A stretch of 64,000 nucleotides of DNA. It comes from Flexivirga aerilata (GTDB lineage Bacteria > Actinomycetota > Actinomycetes > Actinomycetales > Dermatophilaceae). Both the position numbers and the translations under genes were made by a program. The notes under the pieces were generated by a model. That model made no database searches. It worked only from the letters and a program-made list of their open reading frames with translations, and was not told the DNA's origin. Shown here piece by piece: positions 52,025 to 60,727 of the stretch (positions are counted from its first letter, which is position 1; every line of letters begins with the position of its first letter). The stretch covers positions 682,001 to 746,000 of the forward strand of contig NZ_JABENB010000001.1 in NCBI RefSeq assembly GCF_013002715.1, given 5' to 3'.

Positions 52025-52869
52025 CGAGCCCCTCCTTGCATCGCTGCCTGCGACGCCGCGCCGAGCGCGGCCGTTCCCCGCGGATAACCGGCCAGGAAGT
52101 CCGGGCCGGTGGCCTGTGCGTAATCGTGGAAGCGAGTCACCAGGTCCGGCGGGCACCGGTCCAGGAACTCGCCGAGCTGCGGGTCGCCGAGCATCCGCTT
52201 CAGGAAGCGGATGGTGATCGCGAACTCGCCACGCTCGATGCTCGGCAGCAGATCGGTGATCGACCGCACGCGTGCGTGGTTGAGCGCCGACTCGATGCTC
52301 GGGTCGGCGGCGAGGGACTCGTCACAGTCGGCGACGTATGCCGCAACGAGTCGCGCCGCGCCGGCCCCGGCGAGGGCGTCGAGGATCACCTGCTCGGCGA
52401 GCCCGGTCACCCGGATGTCGTCGACGACGATCGCGATCGCGTCGTCGATCGGCTCGGTCAGCCGGAAACCGATGCTCTGCAGGTCTTTTCGCCGATCGGC
52501 CGCCGACGATGCGGCGTAGTCGATGTGGGTGACCGAGTCCTTGTGCACGTGGACGATGCGGGCCGCGGGCAGGTCCGGGCGCCGCTCGTCGAGCCGTGCC
52601 GCCACCACCGCGGCGAGGTGGTAGCAGGCCGGCGGTGCCGCCAGGTAGGCGACCGGCAGCACGATCGGGCGCGGGTCGGTGGCGAGGGACGGGCACTGCT
52701 CCAGCAGCGCCTCGGCGAGCTCGTCGCCGAGCGCCCGGATCGACGGCAGGTCGCCGTGCTTCATCAGCGAGTAGGTCGCGGTGTCGAAGTCGTCGCCGGT
52801 GCGGGCGTCGACCGGACGCTCGGCGGTGCCGGTGAGCGGGTGTGCGACGACCCGGGTCAGGCCGCTCAC
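51982..52869 (-). CDS. Ter-cluster phosphoribosyltransferase-like protein 1
   Basis: 295 residues. The PRPP-binding loop IAIVVDDIRVTGLAEQ is near residue 155, and the N-terminal YSLMKHGD element is shared with the adjacent paralogue. The C-terminal half is helical (FLDRCPPDLVTRFHDYAQ). Starts at GTG 52869 overlapping the HAD stop (GTGA) and extends 43 nt into the next gene; the last ~14 residues may be dispensable. Confidence 0.78.
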   Translation of the reverse strand: MSGLTRVVAHPLTGTAERPVDARTGDDFDTATYSLMKHGDLPSIRALGDELAEALLEQCPSLATDPRPIVLPVAYLAAPPACYHLAAVVAARLDERRPDLPAARIVHVHKDSVTHIDYAASSAADRRKDLQSIGFRLTEPIDDAIAIVVDDIRVTGLAEQVILDALAGAGAARLVAAYVADCDESLAADPSIESALNHARVRSITDLLPSIERGEFAITIRFLKRMLGDPQLGEFLDRCPPDLVTRFHDYAQATGPDFLAGYPRGTAALGAASQAAMQGGARCTTTNSRHGDGSG

Positions 52870-53546
52870 GCGATGCCCCGCAATGCGTCGAGCGTCGACT
52901 CGCCGTCGGGGCGGACGAGCGCCGCGGACATCCCGGCGGCTTCGGCCCCATGCACGTCGGCGATCGGGTTGTCCCCGACGTGCAGCACCTGCGACGCCGG
53001 CACGCCCAGCGTCGAGCACGCCTCGGCGAAGATCTCCGGTCGAGGCTTGGCCACCCCGACCTCGTTGGAGAAGACACCGGGAAGGCCGCCGAAACCGGCC
53101 AGTGCCAACAGCTTTCGCATCAGCTCGCCGGGCAGCATGCCGGTGTTGCTGGTCAGCACGACCGGCACCGGCAGCGCCGACACCGCAGCGGGCAGGCCCG
53201 GGACCAGTGGCCGCGGCGGGTGCGCGAGCGCGAGCGTCTCCTGGCGGGCCATCAGCTCGGGCGCCCGCTCGGCGACCGCGGCTGCCGTCATACCCAACCG
53301 GAGGAGGGTCTGCTCGACCCGGCCGGCGAAGCCGACGTCGACGCCGTCGACGACCACGCGGTCGTCGACGTCGCGGTCGGCCTGCCGCATGGCGGCGTCG
53401 AAGACGTCGGTGGCGACGTCAGGGGCGAGCGCGTCGCGCAGCATCGCATTGCGCGCCGGCTTGAAGGCCGGGTCACTGCCGAGCAGCGTGCCCCAGATGT
53501 CGAGGCTGACGGCGCTGACGGCAGGTGGCCGCGAAGGAGTCGTCAT
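52866..53546 (-). CDS. HAD-superfamily hydrolase of the Ter cluster
   Basis: 226 residues. HAD motif I is SLDIWGTLLGSD (DxWGT), motif II VVLTSNTGML, motif III around VAKPRPEIFAEA and motif IV HVGDNPIADVHGAEAAG. Probably dephosphorylates the product of the downstream PRTases. Twenty-five bases separate it from the terD gene upstream, and it overlaps the PRTase gene downstream. Confidence 0.88.
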   Translation of the reverse strand: MTTPSRPPAVSAVSLDIWGTLLGSDPAFKPARNAMLRDALAPDVATDVFDAAMRQADRDVDDRVVVDGVDVGFAGRVEQTLLRLGMTAAAVAERAPELMARQETLALAHPPRPLVPGLPAAVSALPVPVVLTSNTGMLPGELMRKLLALAGFGGLPGVFSNEVGVAKPRPEIFAEACSTLGVPASQVLHVGDNPIADVHGAEAAGMSAALVRPDGESTLDALRGIA

Positions 53547-53571
53547 CGTGGGGCGACCCGTCGGTCTGCCG

Positions 53572-54162
53572 TCAGACGGCGCTCATCGCGAGCGGTTCGA
53601 GGTCGCGCGCGGTGCGGCCGTTGCCGGGGGTGCCGATCGCGGTGAACTGCCAGCCGCCGCCGACGCGCGACACCTTCGCCATCACCAGGGCGGTGTGCGG
53701 CCCCGAGCCGGTCAGCTGGAATCGCGCCAGCTCGGTGTCGCCGGACATCGAGTCGACCACCCGGACGAAGGCGTTGTCGACCTCGGTGAAGTTCTCGCCG
53801 CTGTAGGAGTTGACCACGAAGACGATGTGTTCGACCGAGCCGTGCACCTGGGACAGGTCGACGACGATCGACTCGTCGTCGCCATCGCCCTCACCGGTCA
53901 GGTTGTCGCCGGTGTGCTGGATCGCGCCGTCACCCGAGCGCAGCTTGCCGAAGTAGACGGTGTCGAGCACCCGGCCGCCGCCGATCACGATCGCCGACGC
54001 GTCGAGGTCGATGGCCCGCTGCACCTGCTTGCTGCCGCCGAACAGGCCCTTTTTGGTGACCACCTTGGTGTCCCAGCCGAGGCCCATCCGGACCCGGCTC
54101 AGCGCGCCGCCGTCGTTCTTGGCCAGGTTGACCGACTGACCTTTGGAGAGATTAATGCTCAT
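53572..54162 (-). CDS. terD: TerD-family stress protein
   Basis: 196 residues: INLSKGQSVNLAK at the N-terminus, MGLGWD, DLDASAIVIGG and the Ca2+-binding stretch GDNLTGEGDGDDESIVVDL, then FVVNSYSGENFTEVDNAFVRVVD. TerD proteins bind calcium and take part in tellurite and general stress response. An insertion VVTKKGLFGGSKQVQRA follows the first motif. ATGA overlap with the TerC-like gene upstream. Confidence 0.92.
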   Translation of the reverse strand: MSINLSKGQSVNLAKNDGGALSRVRMGLGWDTKVVTKKGLFGGSKQVQRAIDLDASAIVIGGGRVLDTVYFGKLRSGDGAIQHTGDNLTGEGDGDDESIVVDLSQVHGSVEHIVFVVNSYSGENFTEVDNAFVRVVDSMSGDTELARFQLTGSGPHTALVMAKVSRVGGGWQFTAIGTPGNGRTARDLEPLAMSAV

Positions 54163-55304
54163 GCTCGGGCTCCTTGATCCTCGTTGATCGTGTCGTCGGC
54201 CCCCTCGGCCGCGGCGTCACGCTTGTTGGCGGCGATCGAGCTGAGCCAGGCCGCCAGGATGAAGGCGATGCCGACCCCACCGATGACGAACTCGCCGAGT
54301 TCATACTTGATGCTGAGGATCAGCATGACGGCGAGCGCACCGATTGCCCAGTGCGCGCCGTGCTCCAGGAAGCGGTATTCGGCGAGCGTGCCCTGGCGGA
54401 CCAGGTAGATCGTCATCGACCGCACGTAGAGGGCACCGACACCGAGGCCCATCATGATGATCAGCGGGTCGGGGGTGATCGCGAACGCGCCGATGACGCC
54501 GTCGAAGGAGAACGTCGCGTCGAGCACCTCGAGGAAGAGGAACATCGAGAGTGCGGCCTTGCCGGCGAGCAGCGCAGTGTGCCCGGTGGAGGAGTGCGCG
54601 TCGGCATCCTCGAACTCCCGGTCCATACGCGCCTCGCGCGCCTCCATCATCGAGGACAGGCCGTTGACCGCGAGATAGAGCACGATGCCGAGCAAGCCGG
54701 AGAACAGCACGATCGAGCGCATCTGCACCTCGGTGTGCACCGGTGTGGAGTGCACCAGGGTCTCGCTCGCGACCAGCAGGAAGAGGCCGGCGATCACGAC
54801 GGACAGCACGTCGAGCTTGCCCAGCTTCTGCAGCGGCTTCTCGATCCAGGACAGCCAGGTGATCTCCCGCTCCGGGTCGAACATGAAGTCCAGGAAGAGC
54901 AGCAGCAGGAACATGCCACCGAAGGCGGCGATCGCCGGGTGCGCCTCGTTGAGGATGTAGCCGTAGGTGCCCGGCACCGACGGGTCACCCTTCTCCAGGG
55001 CGAGGTCGAGCGCCTTCATCGGGCTGATGCCGCCCGAGATCGTCACGATCGCGAACGGGAAGACCAGCCGCATGCCGAAGACCGCGATCAGGATGCCGAC
55101 CGTCAGGAACATCTTCTGCCAGAACTCGTTGAGCCGCACCAGGTATTTGGCGTTGACCGCGGCGTTGTCGAAGGAGAAGACGATCTCGACCAGGATCAGG
55201 ATCGCGCAGAGCGTGACACCGGTCCAGCTGTCGTAGAGGAATGCGACGACCAGAACGAGCGCCGTGATGACGAAGTCGATCCGGAAGTGTTTGAGGGCGG
55301 TCAA
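54159..55304 (-). CDS. TerC-superfamily membrane protein (DUF475)
   Basis: About 381 residues with roughly nine membrane helices. The two TerC-type acidic motifs are visible: EIVFSFDNAAVNAKYL near residue 40 and LDATFSFDGVIGAFAI in the second half, with WQKMFLTVGILIAVFGMRLVFP between. TerC proteins are thought to act in metal (Mn2+) export or metal sensing with TerD. No ATG fits the conserved N-terminus; TTG 55304 (LTALKHFRIDF) is tentative, as the frame to 55412 would add a non-conserved stretch. Confidence 0.85.
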   Translation of the reverse strand: MTALKHFRIDFVITALVLVVAFLYDSWTGVTLCAILILVEIVFSFDNAAVNAKYLVRLNEFWQKMFLTVGILIAVFGMRLVFPFAIVTISGGISPMKALDLALEKGDPSVPGTYGYILNEAHPAIAAFGGMFLLLLFLDFMFDPEREITWLSWIEKPLQKLGKLDVLSVVIAGLFLLVASETLVHSTPVHTEVQMRSIVLFSGLLGIVLYLAVNGLSSMMEAREARMDREFEDADAHSSTGHTALLAGKAALSMFLFLEVLDATFSFDGVIGAFAITPDPLIIMMGLGVGALYVRSMTIYLVRQGTLAEYRFLEHGAHWAIGALAVMLILSIKYELGEFVIGGVGIAFILAAWLSSIAANKRDAAAEGADDTINEDQGARA

Positions 55305-55445
55305 AGTGTGGCTCTTCTCGCGTGACGGCGGGACAAGGGCGATGCGCCGGGCGCGGGCCCGGCGTGTGGTGGGACGAGCGGCGACGTCGCCGAGTTCCCA
55401 CACGGGAGCCAACGGCGGGGTCGGGACGGGGGTTCCCGATCGTCG

Positions 55446-56177
55446 TCAGCCGCGGGTCGCCGGTCCGACGGGCTCGGCGACGACCACGCGGTTGCGATCG
55501 TAATGACCGGTCGCCCGGTCGAACGTGCCGGTGCAGGTGATGAGCACCAGCCGCAGCGGCACCGCCTGGTCGAAGGGGTCGGCGTCCGCGGTCAGATCGA
55601 GCTTGCGGACGTCCCGCACCTCGCGCACCACGAACTCCTGCCGCCCGGCGCCTGCCTCGACCCGCACCCGGTCGCCGCGGTGCGCGGTGAGCAGCGCCGC
55701 GAAGACGCCGATGCCACTGGTCGCCGAGTCGATGTGACCGGCCAGCACCACGCTGCCGTATGCCGCGCCCGCCTGCGCGCCCCCGGACCACCAGCCGACG
55801 ACCCGCGAGTCGTCCGGTGGCAGCAGCACTCCGCCCGCGCCGGGCGCGATCGGCTGCACGCGGGCGCTCGACCCGCTCCGCGCGAGGCGCACCGCGGTCG
55901 GTGCGAAGGTCAGCCGTTGCGTGGGCCCGGGCCGGGCGCTCGCCGCGGGCGGGGCGAGCGTCGACGGGGCGGCCGAGGACGGCTGCCCGCCGGTGGCGCC
56001 GTCGCGCGCGTCATCCCCGTCGCTCGCGGGCGCCTGCGGGACGGCTGGGGTGAGGGTGCGAGCGGGCCGGTCCGCGCCGCCGGCCGCGACCGGGGCGGAC
56101 GGGGCTTTCGTCATACCCCCGGAGCCGCAGGCGGTGAGCAGGAGTGCGACGACGAGCGCGGCGAGCCCGCGCACCAT
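55446..56177 (-). CDS. Class F-like sortase
   Basis: 243 residues. N-terminal lipoprotein-like signal (LVVALLLTACGSGG), a ~90-residue Ala/Pro linker and a sortase domain with the catalytic His in VLAGHIDSATSG, Cys in LITCTGTFD and an Arg near HYDRNRVVV. Starts one base into the stop of the DUF4397 gene (TGATG), so it is co-expressed with that surface protein. The anchoring substrate is not evident. Confidence 0.85.
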   Translation of the reverse strand: MVRGLAALVVALLLTACGSGGMTKAPSAPVAAGGADRPARTLTPAVPQAPASDGDDARDGATGGQPSSAAPSTLAPPAASARPGPTQRLTFAPTAVRLARSGSSARVQPIAPGAGGVLLPPDDSRVVGWWSGGAQAGAAYGSVVLAGHIDSATSGIGVFAALLTAHRGDRVRVEAGAGRQEFVVREVRDVRKLDLTADADPFDQAVPLRLVLITCTGTFDRATGHYDRNRVVVAEPVGPATRG

Positions 56178-57055
56178 CAGGACGAGCGGGTATGACGCAG
56201 CTTGCGCCGGGACGCGAGCACGCCCCCGCCGAGCACACCCGCGCCGAGAAGGGCTGCGGTGGCCGCGAATTCACCGGTCGAGGACTGCTGTGACTGCGAC
56301 TGACGGATCAGCGCCTGCGCCTGACCGCCGTTGCCCGAGTCGACCTTGACCGGCGGCGCGGCGGCGGCACCGGCCAGCGGGAGCACCTGCACGATCGCGT
56401 CCATGGTGCCCTTGGCGGCGTCGCCAATCGCGATCACGCGGGTCAGCTTGCCCGCGGCGATGGGCAGCGCGACCGGACCCAGCACCGTCGGACCGGACTT
56501 GCCGACCGGGACGATCTGCACCGAGTAGGTCGCGGCGGGGACAGCGAGGGTGAGCTCCTCACCGTTGCCGATGTTGGCGAAGAGCGTCTTGCCGTTGACC
56601 TGCACGTCCGCGGCGCCGACGACCGCGTCGTGCGCGACCGTGACCCGGCCGGTGCCCGCCGCCGTCGGGGCCAGGTTGTTGGTGCTGGTGGTCACCGTCG
56701 GCGAACCCTTGGCGTCGTTGCGCCGGTGCACGATGACGTCGAGGCTCGTGCCGCGCGTCACGGTGAACGACGCCTTGGTGTCGTCGGCTTCGCCCGGCGC
56801 GTCGACGGCGACCTCGTGCTTGCCGGCGCCCAGTTGCAACGGTCCGATGACGGTCTTGCCGGCGGCCTTCGCCGAGACGGTGCGGCCGTCGATGCGCACC
56901 GCGGCGTCGACACCGGCGAGACCTTGGACGACGTAGACGGTGCCGTCGCCCGCCGCGGCAGCCGGCGCCGCCGTGGCGCTCGACAACGCGGCGACGATCC
57001 CGATGCCCGTGGTGGCGGTCGCGACGGCCGCCGCCCGCAGCAGGTTGGTGCGCAT
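56177..57055 (-). CDS. Secreted DUF4397 protein with C-terminal membrane anchor
   Basis: 292 residues. Sec signal peptide (residues 1-36), two DUF4397 repeats (VYVVQGLAGVDAAVRIDG ... ; VTVAHDAVVGAADVQVNG ...), a Gln/Ser spacer and a C-terminal hydrophobic helix followed by SRRKLRH. The end resembles a sorting signal but lacks a clear LPxTG-type pentapeptide. GAGGGG precedes ATG 57055. Partner of the adjacent sortase gene. Confidence 0.85.
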   Translation of the reverse strand: MRTNLLRAAAVATATTGIGIVAALSSATAAPAAAAGDGTVYVVQGLAGVDAAVRIDGRTVSAKAAGKTVIGPLQLGAGKHEVAVDAPGEADDTKASFTVTRGTSLDVIVHRRNDAKGSPTVTTSTNNLAPTAAGTGRVTVAHDAVVGAADVQVNGKTLFANIGNGEELTLAVPAATYSVQIVPVGKSGPTVLGPVALPIAAGKLTRVIAIGDAAKGTMDAIVQVLPLAGAAAAPPVKVDSGNGGQAQALIRQSQSQQSSTGEFAATAALLGAGVLGGGVLASRRKLRHTRSS

Positions 57056-57213
57056 GAATGTTTCCCCTCGCGGATGAATTGGACGGCTGACTAGTCCGAC
57101 CTCTGGAGAAACTACACCCAGACGGGGCCGAAGTGGCGGCGGATCATTGATTCCGCGAAGATGCCGACCGGAAGCGATATTGGACGGGCGTCCGGAGGGC
57201 GGGAGGTGGGAGC

Positions 57214-58020
57214 GTGCGACAGCACGTGCGGCGTATGACGGGGCTGCTTCTCGCGGCCGCGTGCGCGGCCGCCGCGGTCGCCGCCGGCCGCACCCCGGAG
57301 CCGGCGAGTTCGGCACCCGCGTCGGCGAGTTCGGCGCCGGCCACCGCCACCGGCCCCTCCGGCACGACGTCGTCGCCGGACCAGCGTGCCGGCTCCGCCT
57401 CGCCCCCGGCCGCCCGGCCGAGCAGCCCGAGCGCCAAGCAGTTCCCGAAGACCGGTCCGGGGCGTTCGGTCCCGGGCAGTTTCGTGGTCGCGTCCCTCGA
57501 CAGCATGGGTGCGCTGCTGATCTGGCAGCGGGTGCTGCTGCCCGCGCAGGAGACGTCGGTCGAGGTGCAGGTGCCCGACCCGCGCAACCTGCCCGGGCTG
57601 GCCGGCCTCGAACCGGTGATCCGTGACGTCCAGGTGCAGGTCGGCGACCAGCCGGTGCTGCTCACCCAACCCCTTCAGATCGGCCGCGCGGTGCGCGTCA
57701 CGCTGCCCGAGCCGACCCGTTCGATCGCGCTCGGCTACCGGCTGACCGGGGTGGCGCAGCGCAGTTCCCCCGCACCGGTGGGCCGCGCGCTCGTCGGCCT
57801 GGCGCCGGCCCGGGTGACCGGATCGGGCACGAGCGGCCCGACCGTCATCGGCGTCACCGGCGCCGGCGTGCTGAGCGCGCAGTGCCCGCAGCAGGGCACC
57901 AAGGGCCAGTTCTGCGCCGTCGGCGCGACCGGCAGCTTCCTCACCCTCCCTCTTGCGGCGGAGGACGCCGCCCTGGTCGTGCAGGCCACGCTGCCCGCCC
58001 CCAACGGTGGTGCCGGATGA
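57214..58020 (+). CDS. Secreted protein of unknown function
   Basis: 268 residues. N-terminal signal-like segment (GLLLAAACAAAAVAA), a ~50-residue Ser/Pro/Ala linker, then a beta-rich domain (GSFVVASLDSMGALLIWQRV, VIRDVQVQVGDQPVLLTQPL, SIALGYRLTGVAQ). No family recognised. It is divergent from the DUF4397/sortase pair and coupled by ATGA to the CopD-like gene. GTG 57214 is the likely start. Confidence 0.7.
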   Translation: MRQHVRRMTGLLLAAACAAAAVAAGRTPEPASSAPASASSAPATATGPSGTTSSPDQRAGSASPPAARPSSPSAKQFPKTGPGRSVPGSFVVASLDSMGALLIWQRVLLPAQETSVEVQVPDPRNLPGLAGLEPVIRDVQVQVGDQPVLLTQPLQIGRAVRVTLPEPTRSIALGYRLTGVAQRSSPAPVGRALVGLAPARVTGSGTSGPTVIGVTGAGVLSAQCPQQGTKGQFCAVGATGSFLTLPLAAEDAALVVQATLPAPNGGAG

Positions 58021-58913
58021 TCGCCGGTGTGACCGCGGTGGCAGCCGACGCGGCGACCTCGGGCTTCGGCACCGTGCTGCTCGGCGGCGTCCGGGTGCTC
58101 GGCTACCTCGGCTTCGTGCTGCTCATCGGGACGACGTTCTTCCTGACCTGGCTGTGGCCGGAGGGGCGGGTGCTGCCGACCTTCCGGCGGCTCATCGCCC
58201 TCGGCACGGCGCTGACCGTGATCGCGACTCTCGTCATACCGATGATCGCGTCGGGGGTCGCCTGGTCGAGTTATGCCGGGCGCGAAGGCGTGTGCGCGTT
58301 CGCGCGAATCAGCCTGGTAGCGCTCGGGATCGGCTTCGCCGCCGACGTCAGTGGATCGACCCGGCGGCACCGTCTGGTGATCACCCTCTGGCAGCTGGCG
58401 ATGATCGAGACCTACGTGCTCAGCTCGGACGCCTGGGGCGGGCAGCTCGCGGCGCTGAAGATCGCCGCGACCACCGGCCACCTGGCCGCGACCGCGGCCT
58501 GGCTGGGTGGCCTGCTCGCGCTCGCGTCGGTGCTCATCCCGAGCGACGGGCTCGACGCGCTGCACGACGTGCTGCCGCGCTTCTCAGTCGTGGCGATCGT
58601 CAGCGTGATCACCCTCGTGGTGAGCGGCACCCTGCACGCGCTCGCGGTCGCGGGCGGCCTGCACGACCTGATCGACTCGCGCTTCGGCACATCGCTCATG
58701 GTCAAGGTCGTGGTCTTCGGCGCGATGCTGCTGCTCGGCAACGTCGGCCGGCAGTATGCCGGGCACGCCGCCCGCCGCAACGCGCTCGAGATCGACGAAA
58801 CCGCCTCCCCGCACAGCATCCAGGCGCTCGGCGTCGCGATCGGGATGGAGTTCACCCTCGCCGCCGGCGTGCTGGTCGCGACTGCCGTGCTGGTGCAGTT
58901 CGCGCCGGGGTGA
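58017..58913 (+). CDS. CopD-like membrane protein
   Basis: 298 residues with about eight hydrophobic segments. Text such as GGVRVLGYLGFVLLIGTTFF at the start and GHLAATAAWLGGLLALASVL in the middle, with the conserved His and Trp, fits the CopD copper-resistance domain. It probably works with the preceding secreted protein, which takes the place a CopC/YcnI-type protein usually has; that is inference. Confidence 0.78.
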   Translation: MIAGVTAVAADAATSGFGTVLLGGVRVLGYLGFVLLIGTTFFLTWLWPEGRVLPTFRRLIALGTALTVIATLVIPMIASGVAWSSYAGREGVCAFARISLVALGIGFAADVSGSTRRHRLVITLWQLAMIETYVLSSDAWGGQLAALKIAATTGHLAATAAWLGGLLALASVLIPSDGLDALHDVLPRFSVVAIVSVITLVVSGTLHALAVAGGLHDLIDSRFGTSLMVKVVVFGAMLLLGNVGRQYAGHAARRNALEIDETASPHSIQALGVAIGMEFTLAAGVLVATAVLVQFAPG

Positions 58914-58938
58914 GGGTGATGGCGGGCGCCCACGCGCA

Positions 58939-58982
58939 TCTCGTAAGCGGAAGTGCGGCTGACGTCACCATCGCTTACGAGA
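58939..58982. terminator. Hairpin after copD-like gene
   Basis: TCTCGTAAGCG (58939-58949) and its exact complement (58972-58982) form an 11-bp stem with a 22-nt loop, 25 bp after the CopD-like stop and before the convergent terD. Confidence 0.6.
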
Positions 58983-59004
58983 CCAGCGGCTGCTCGCCGG
59001 TTTC

Positions 59005-59095
59005 GCGTGCACAGCCCGCGACCGTCGCGACTTCTGCACGCGCCCAGCCCCGAGCGCGTGCACACCCCGCGACCGTCGCGACTTGTGCACGCGCC
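59005..59095. repeat. Two 40-bp direct repeats with internal palindromes
   Basis: Near-identical copies at 59005-59044 and 59056-59095 (period 51 bp) share GCGTGCACA and CCGCGACCGTCGCGACTT. Each copy has GTGCAC-type arms that can form a hairpin. The block fills the space before the convergent terD stop; it may reinforce termination. Confidence 0.7.
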
Positions 59096-59124
59096 GACCC
59101 CGCCGCGACCCGCCGCGCCCGGAC

Positions 59125-59712
59125 TCAGCCGACCTGCAGGCCGAACTCGGTGATCACGCTCGCCAGACCCCCGGCATACCCCTGACCGATCGCGCGGAAC
59201 TTCCACTCGGCGCCGTGCCGGTAGAGCTCGCCGAAGATGAGCGCGGTCTCGGTCGAGGCGTCCTCGCCGAGGTCGAAGCGCACGCCTTTGTCGGTGTTGT
59301 GCGGGTCGTCGGCGTCGTAGATGCGGATGTAGGCGTCGGCGACCTGGCCGAAGTTCTGCCGGCGCTGGTCGGCCTGATCGATCGACGCGACCACCACGAT
59401 GCGCGCGACGTCGGGCGACACCTGCCCGAGCGCGACGTTGATCGACTCGTCGTCGCCCTCGCCCTCACCGGTGCGGTTGTCGCCCTGGTGCTGCACCGAG
59501 CCGTTGTCGCCGCTGAGGTTGTTGTAGAAGACGAAGTCGAGGTCGCCGCGGACCTTGCCGTTCTCGCCGAGCAGCAGCACGGAGGCGTCCAGGTCGAAGG
59601 GCGCGCCGTCGGTGGTGCGCGGGTCCCAGCCGAGCCCGATGACTGCGTTGGTCATGCCGGGCGCGGCCTTCTCGAGGGAGATGTTGCCGCCCTTGCTCAG
59701 GCTGACTGCCAT
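59125..59712 (-). CDS. terD: TerD-family stress protein
   Basis: 195 residues, a canonical Ter[75 protein letters not shown] and [14 protein letters not shown]. The two Ca2+-binding acidic sites are intact. It is 31 bp downstream of the divergent Ter-type gene in the leftward Ter operon. Confidence 0.95.
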   Translation of the reverse strand: MAVSLSKGGNISLEKAAPGMTNAVIGLGWDPRTTDGAPFDLDASVLLLGENGKVRGDLDFVFYNNLSGDNGSVQHQGDNRTGEGEGDDESINVALGQVSPDVARIVVVASIDQADQRRQNFGQVADAYIRIYDADDPHNTDKGVRFDLGEDASTETALIFGELYRHGAEWKFRAIGQGYAGGLASVITEFGLQVG

Positions 59713-59743
59713 GTCGGATTTCCTTTCGTTGGAACGCTTTTCG

Positions 59744-60727
59744 TCATACAAGCGGGGTGTAGGGGTCGCGCCAGGACAGCTCGCGATAGCCGTATGCCGC
59801 AGTCACCTGCTGCAACGTGCCGGAGTAGGGGTCGTGTTCCGCACGCAGCACCAGCCGGCCCTCCACGACGTATGCCGTGAGCAGCGCCTGCGCGCCGAGA
59901 CTCGGCCCGGCGACCAGTGGCAGCTCGAGCCGCGCGTGCCCGTAGGTGGTGACCGCGACGGTGCCGCCGGGCATCTGCTTGGTGGGGCGGGTCGGCACCG
60001 CGAAGATGAGGAAGCGGTTGATCTGCCGGATGTGCCGCAGGTTGACCGCGACCCCGCTGGACGTCGCCCGGAAGATCGGCGAGCGCGGGTCGGGACCCTG
60101 CTGAGCGAGCCCGGGCAGCACGAGCGACTCCCGGCCGTCGGAGGTCTCGAAGACCGTGCCGAGCACCACCTCCGACGGGTTCGCGACGGCCACCCGCGCC
60201 TCGAGGGCGCCGGCGGCGGACTGCAGGCGGGTGAGTTCGACGACCGGCTCGTGCTCGGACATCAGGCGGCGCTCGTCGGCGCGGATCGTCGGCAGCCCGA
60301 GGTCGTGCTTCGGCGGCAGGGTATGCCGGGAGCTGCGCGCCGGCGGGGTGGCTGAGCCCGCCGGGGCGTCCAGGCTGAGCGAGGTGCCGCCCTCGCTGGT
60401 CGAGTAAGCCGGAGCGTCAGCCGAACTGCCCAGGTCGAGCGAAGTCTCGCTGGTCTCGCTGGTCGAGTAGGCCGGAGCGCCAGCGGAGGCCGTATCGAGA
60501 CCACCACCCAAATCCAACGACGTCCCCCCTGATCTCGATACGGGCTCGCCCTGGGGGGCTCGCCCTACTCGATCAGCATCCGTTCCGGGGGCTCGCCCTA
60601 CTCGATCAGCATCCTCGCTGGTCGAGTAGGCCGGAGCGCCAGCGGAGGCCGTATCGAGACCAGCGGGCTGCGTCATACCGCGCAAGGTGCGCCGCCGCAG
60701 GAACGGCAGGTCGGTGCGGGCGCTCAT
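59744..60727 (-). CDS. Ter-cluster protein with REP-derived N-terminal insert
   Basis: 327 residues. The C-terminal ~165 residues (from [20 protein letters not shown]; including [20 protein letters not shown] and [14 protein letters not shown]) look like a divergent TerD-fold domain found next to TerD genes. The N-terminal ~110 residues are low complexity, with repeated [15 protein letters not shown] and DRVGRAP units encoded by a REP-like DNA repeat. No stop interrupts the frame. Start ATG 60727 overlaps the upstream terD stop (ATGA). Confidence 0.65.
   Translation of the reverse strand: MSARTDLPFLRRRTLRGMTQPAGLDTASAGAPAYSTSEDADRVGRAPGTDADRVGRAPQGEPVSRSGGTSLDLGGGLDTASAGAPAYSTSETSETSLDLGSSADAPAYSTSEGGTSLSLDAPAGSATPPARSSRHTLPPKHDLGLPTIRADERRLMSEHEPVVELTRLQSAAGALEARVAVANPSEVVLGTVFETSDGRESLVLPGLAQQGPDPRSPIFRATSSGVAVNLRHIRQINRFLIFAVPTRPTKQMPGGTVAVTTYGHARLELPLVAGPSLGAQALLTAYVVEGRLVLRAEHDPYSGTLQQVTAAYGYRELSWRDPYTPLV
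60398..60662. repeat. REP-like repeat block inside a coding region
   Basis: Two identical 46-bp units (60458-60503 and 60617-60662) run from GCTGGTCGAGTAGG to GGCCGTATCGAGACCA, with partial units between. A second direct repeat built on GGGGGCTCGCCCTACTCGAT is near 60554 and 60587. The core sequences are those of the intergenic block at 19.05-19.31 kb, but here they are in frame within a Ter-cluster gene. Confidence 0.85.

Noticed and set aside
56177..56260. LPxTG-type sorting signal at the DUF4397 protein C-terminus
   Set aside because: A hydrophobic helix and basic tail are present, but no LPxTG or LAxTG pentapeptide can be read before it.
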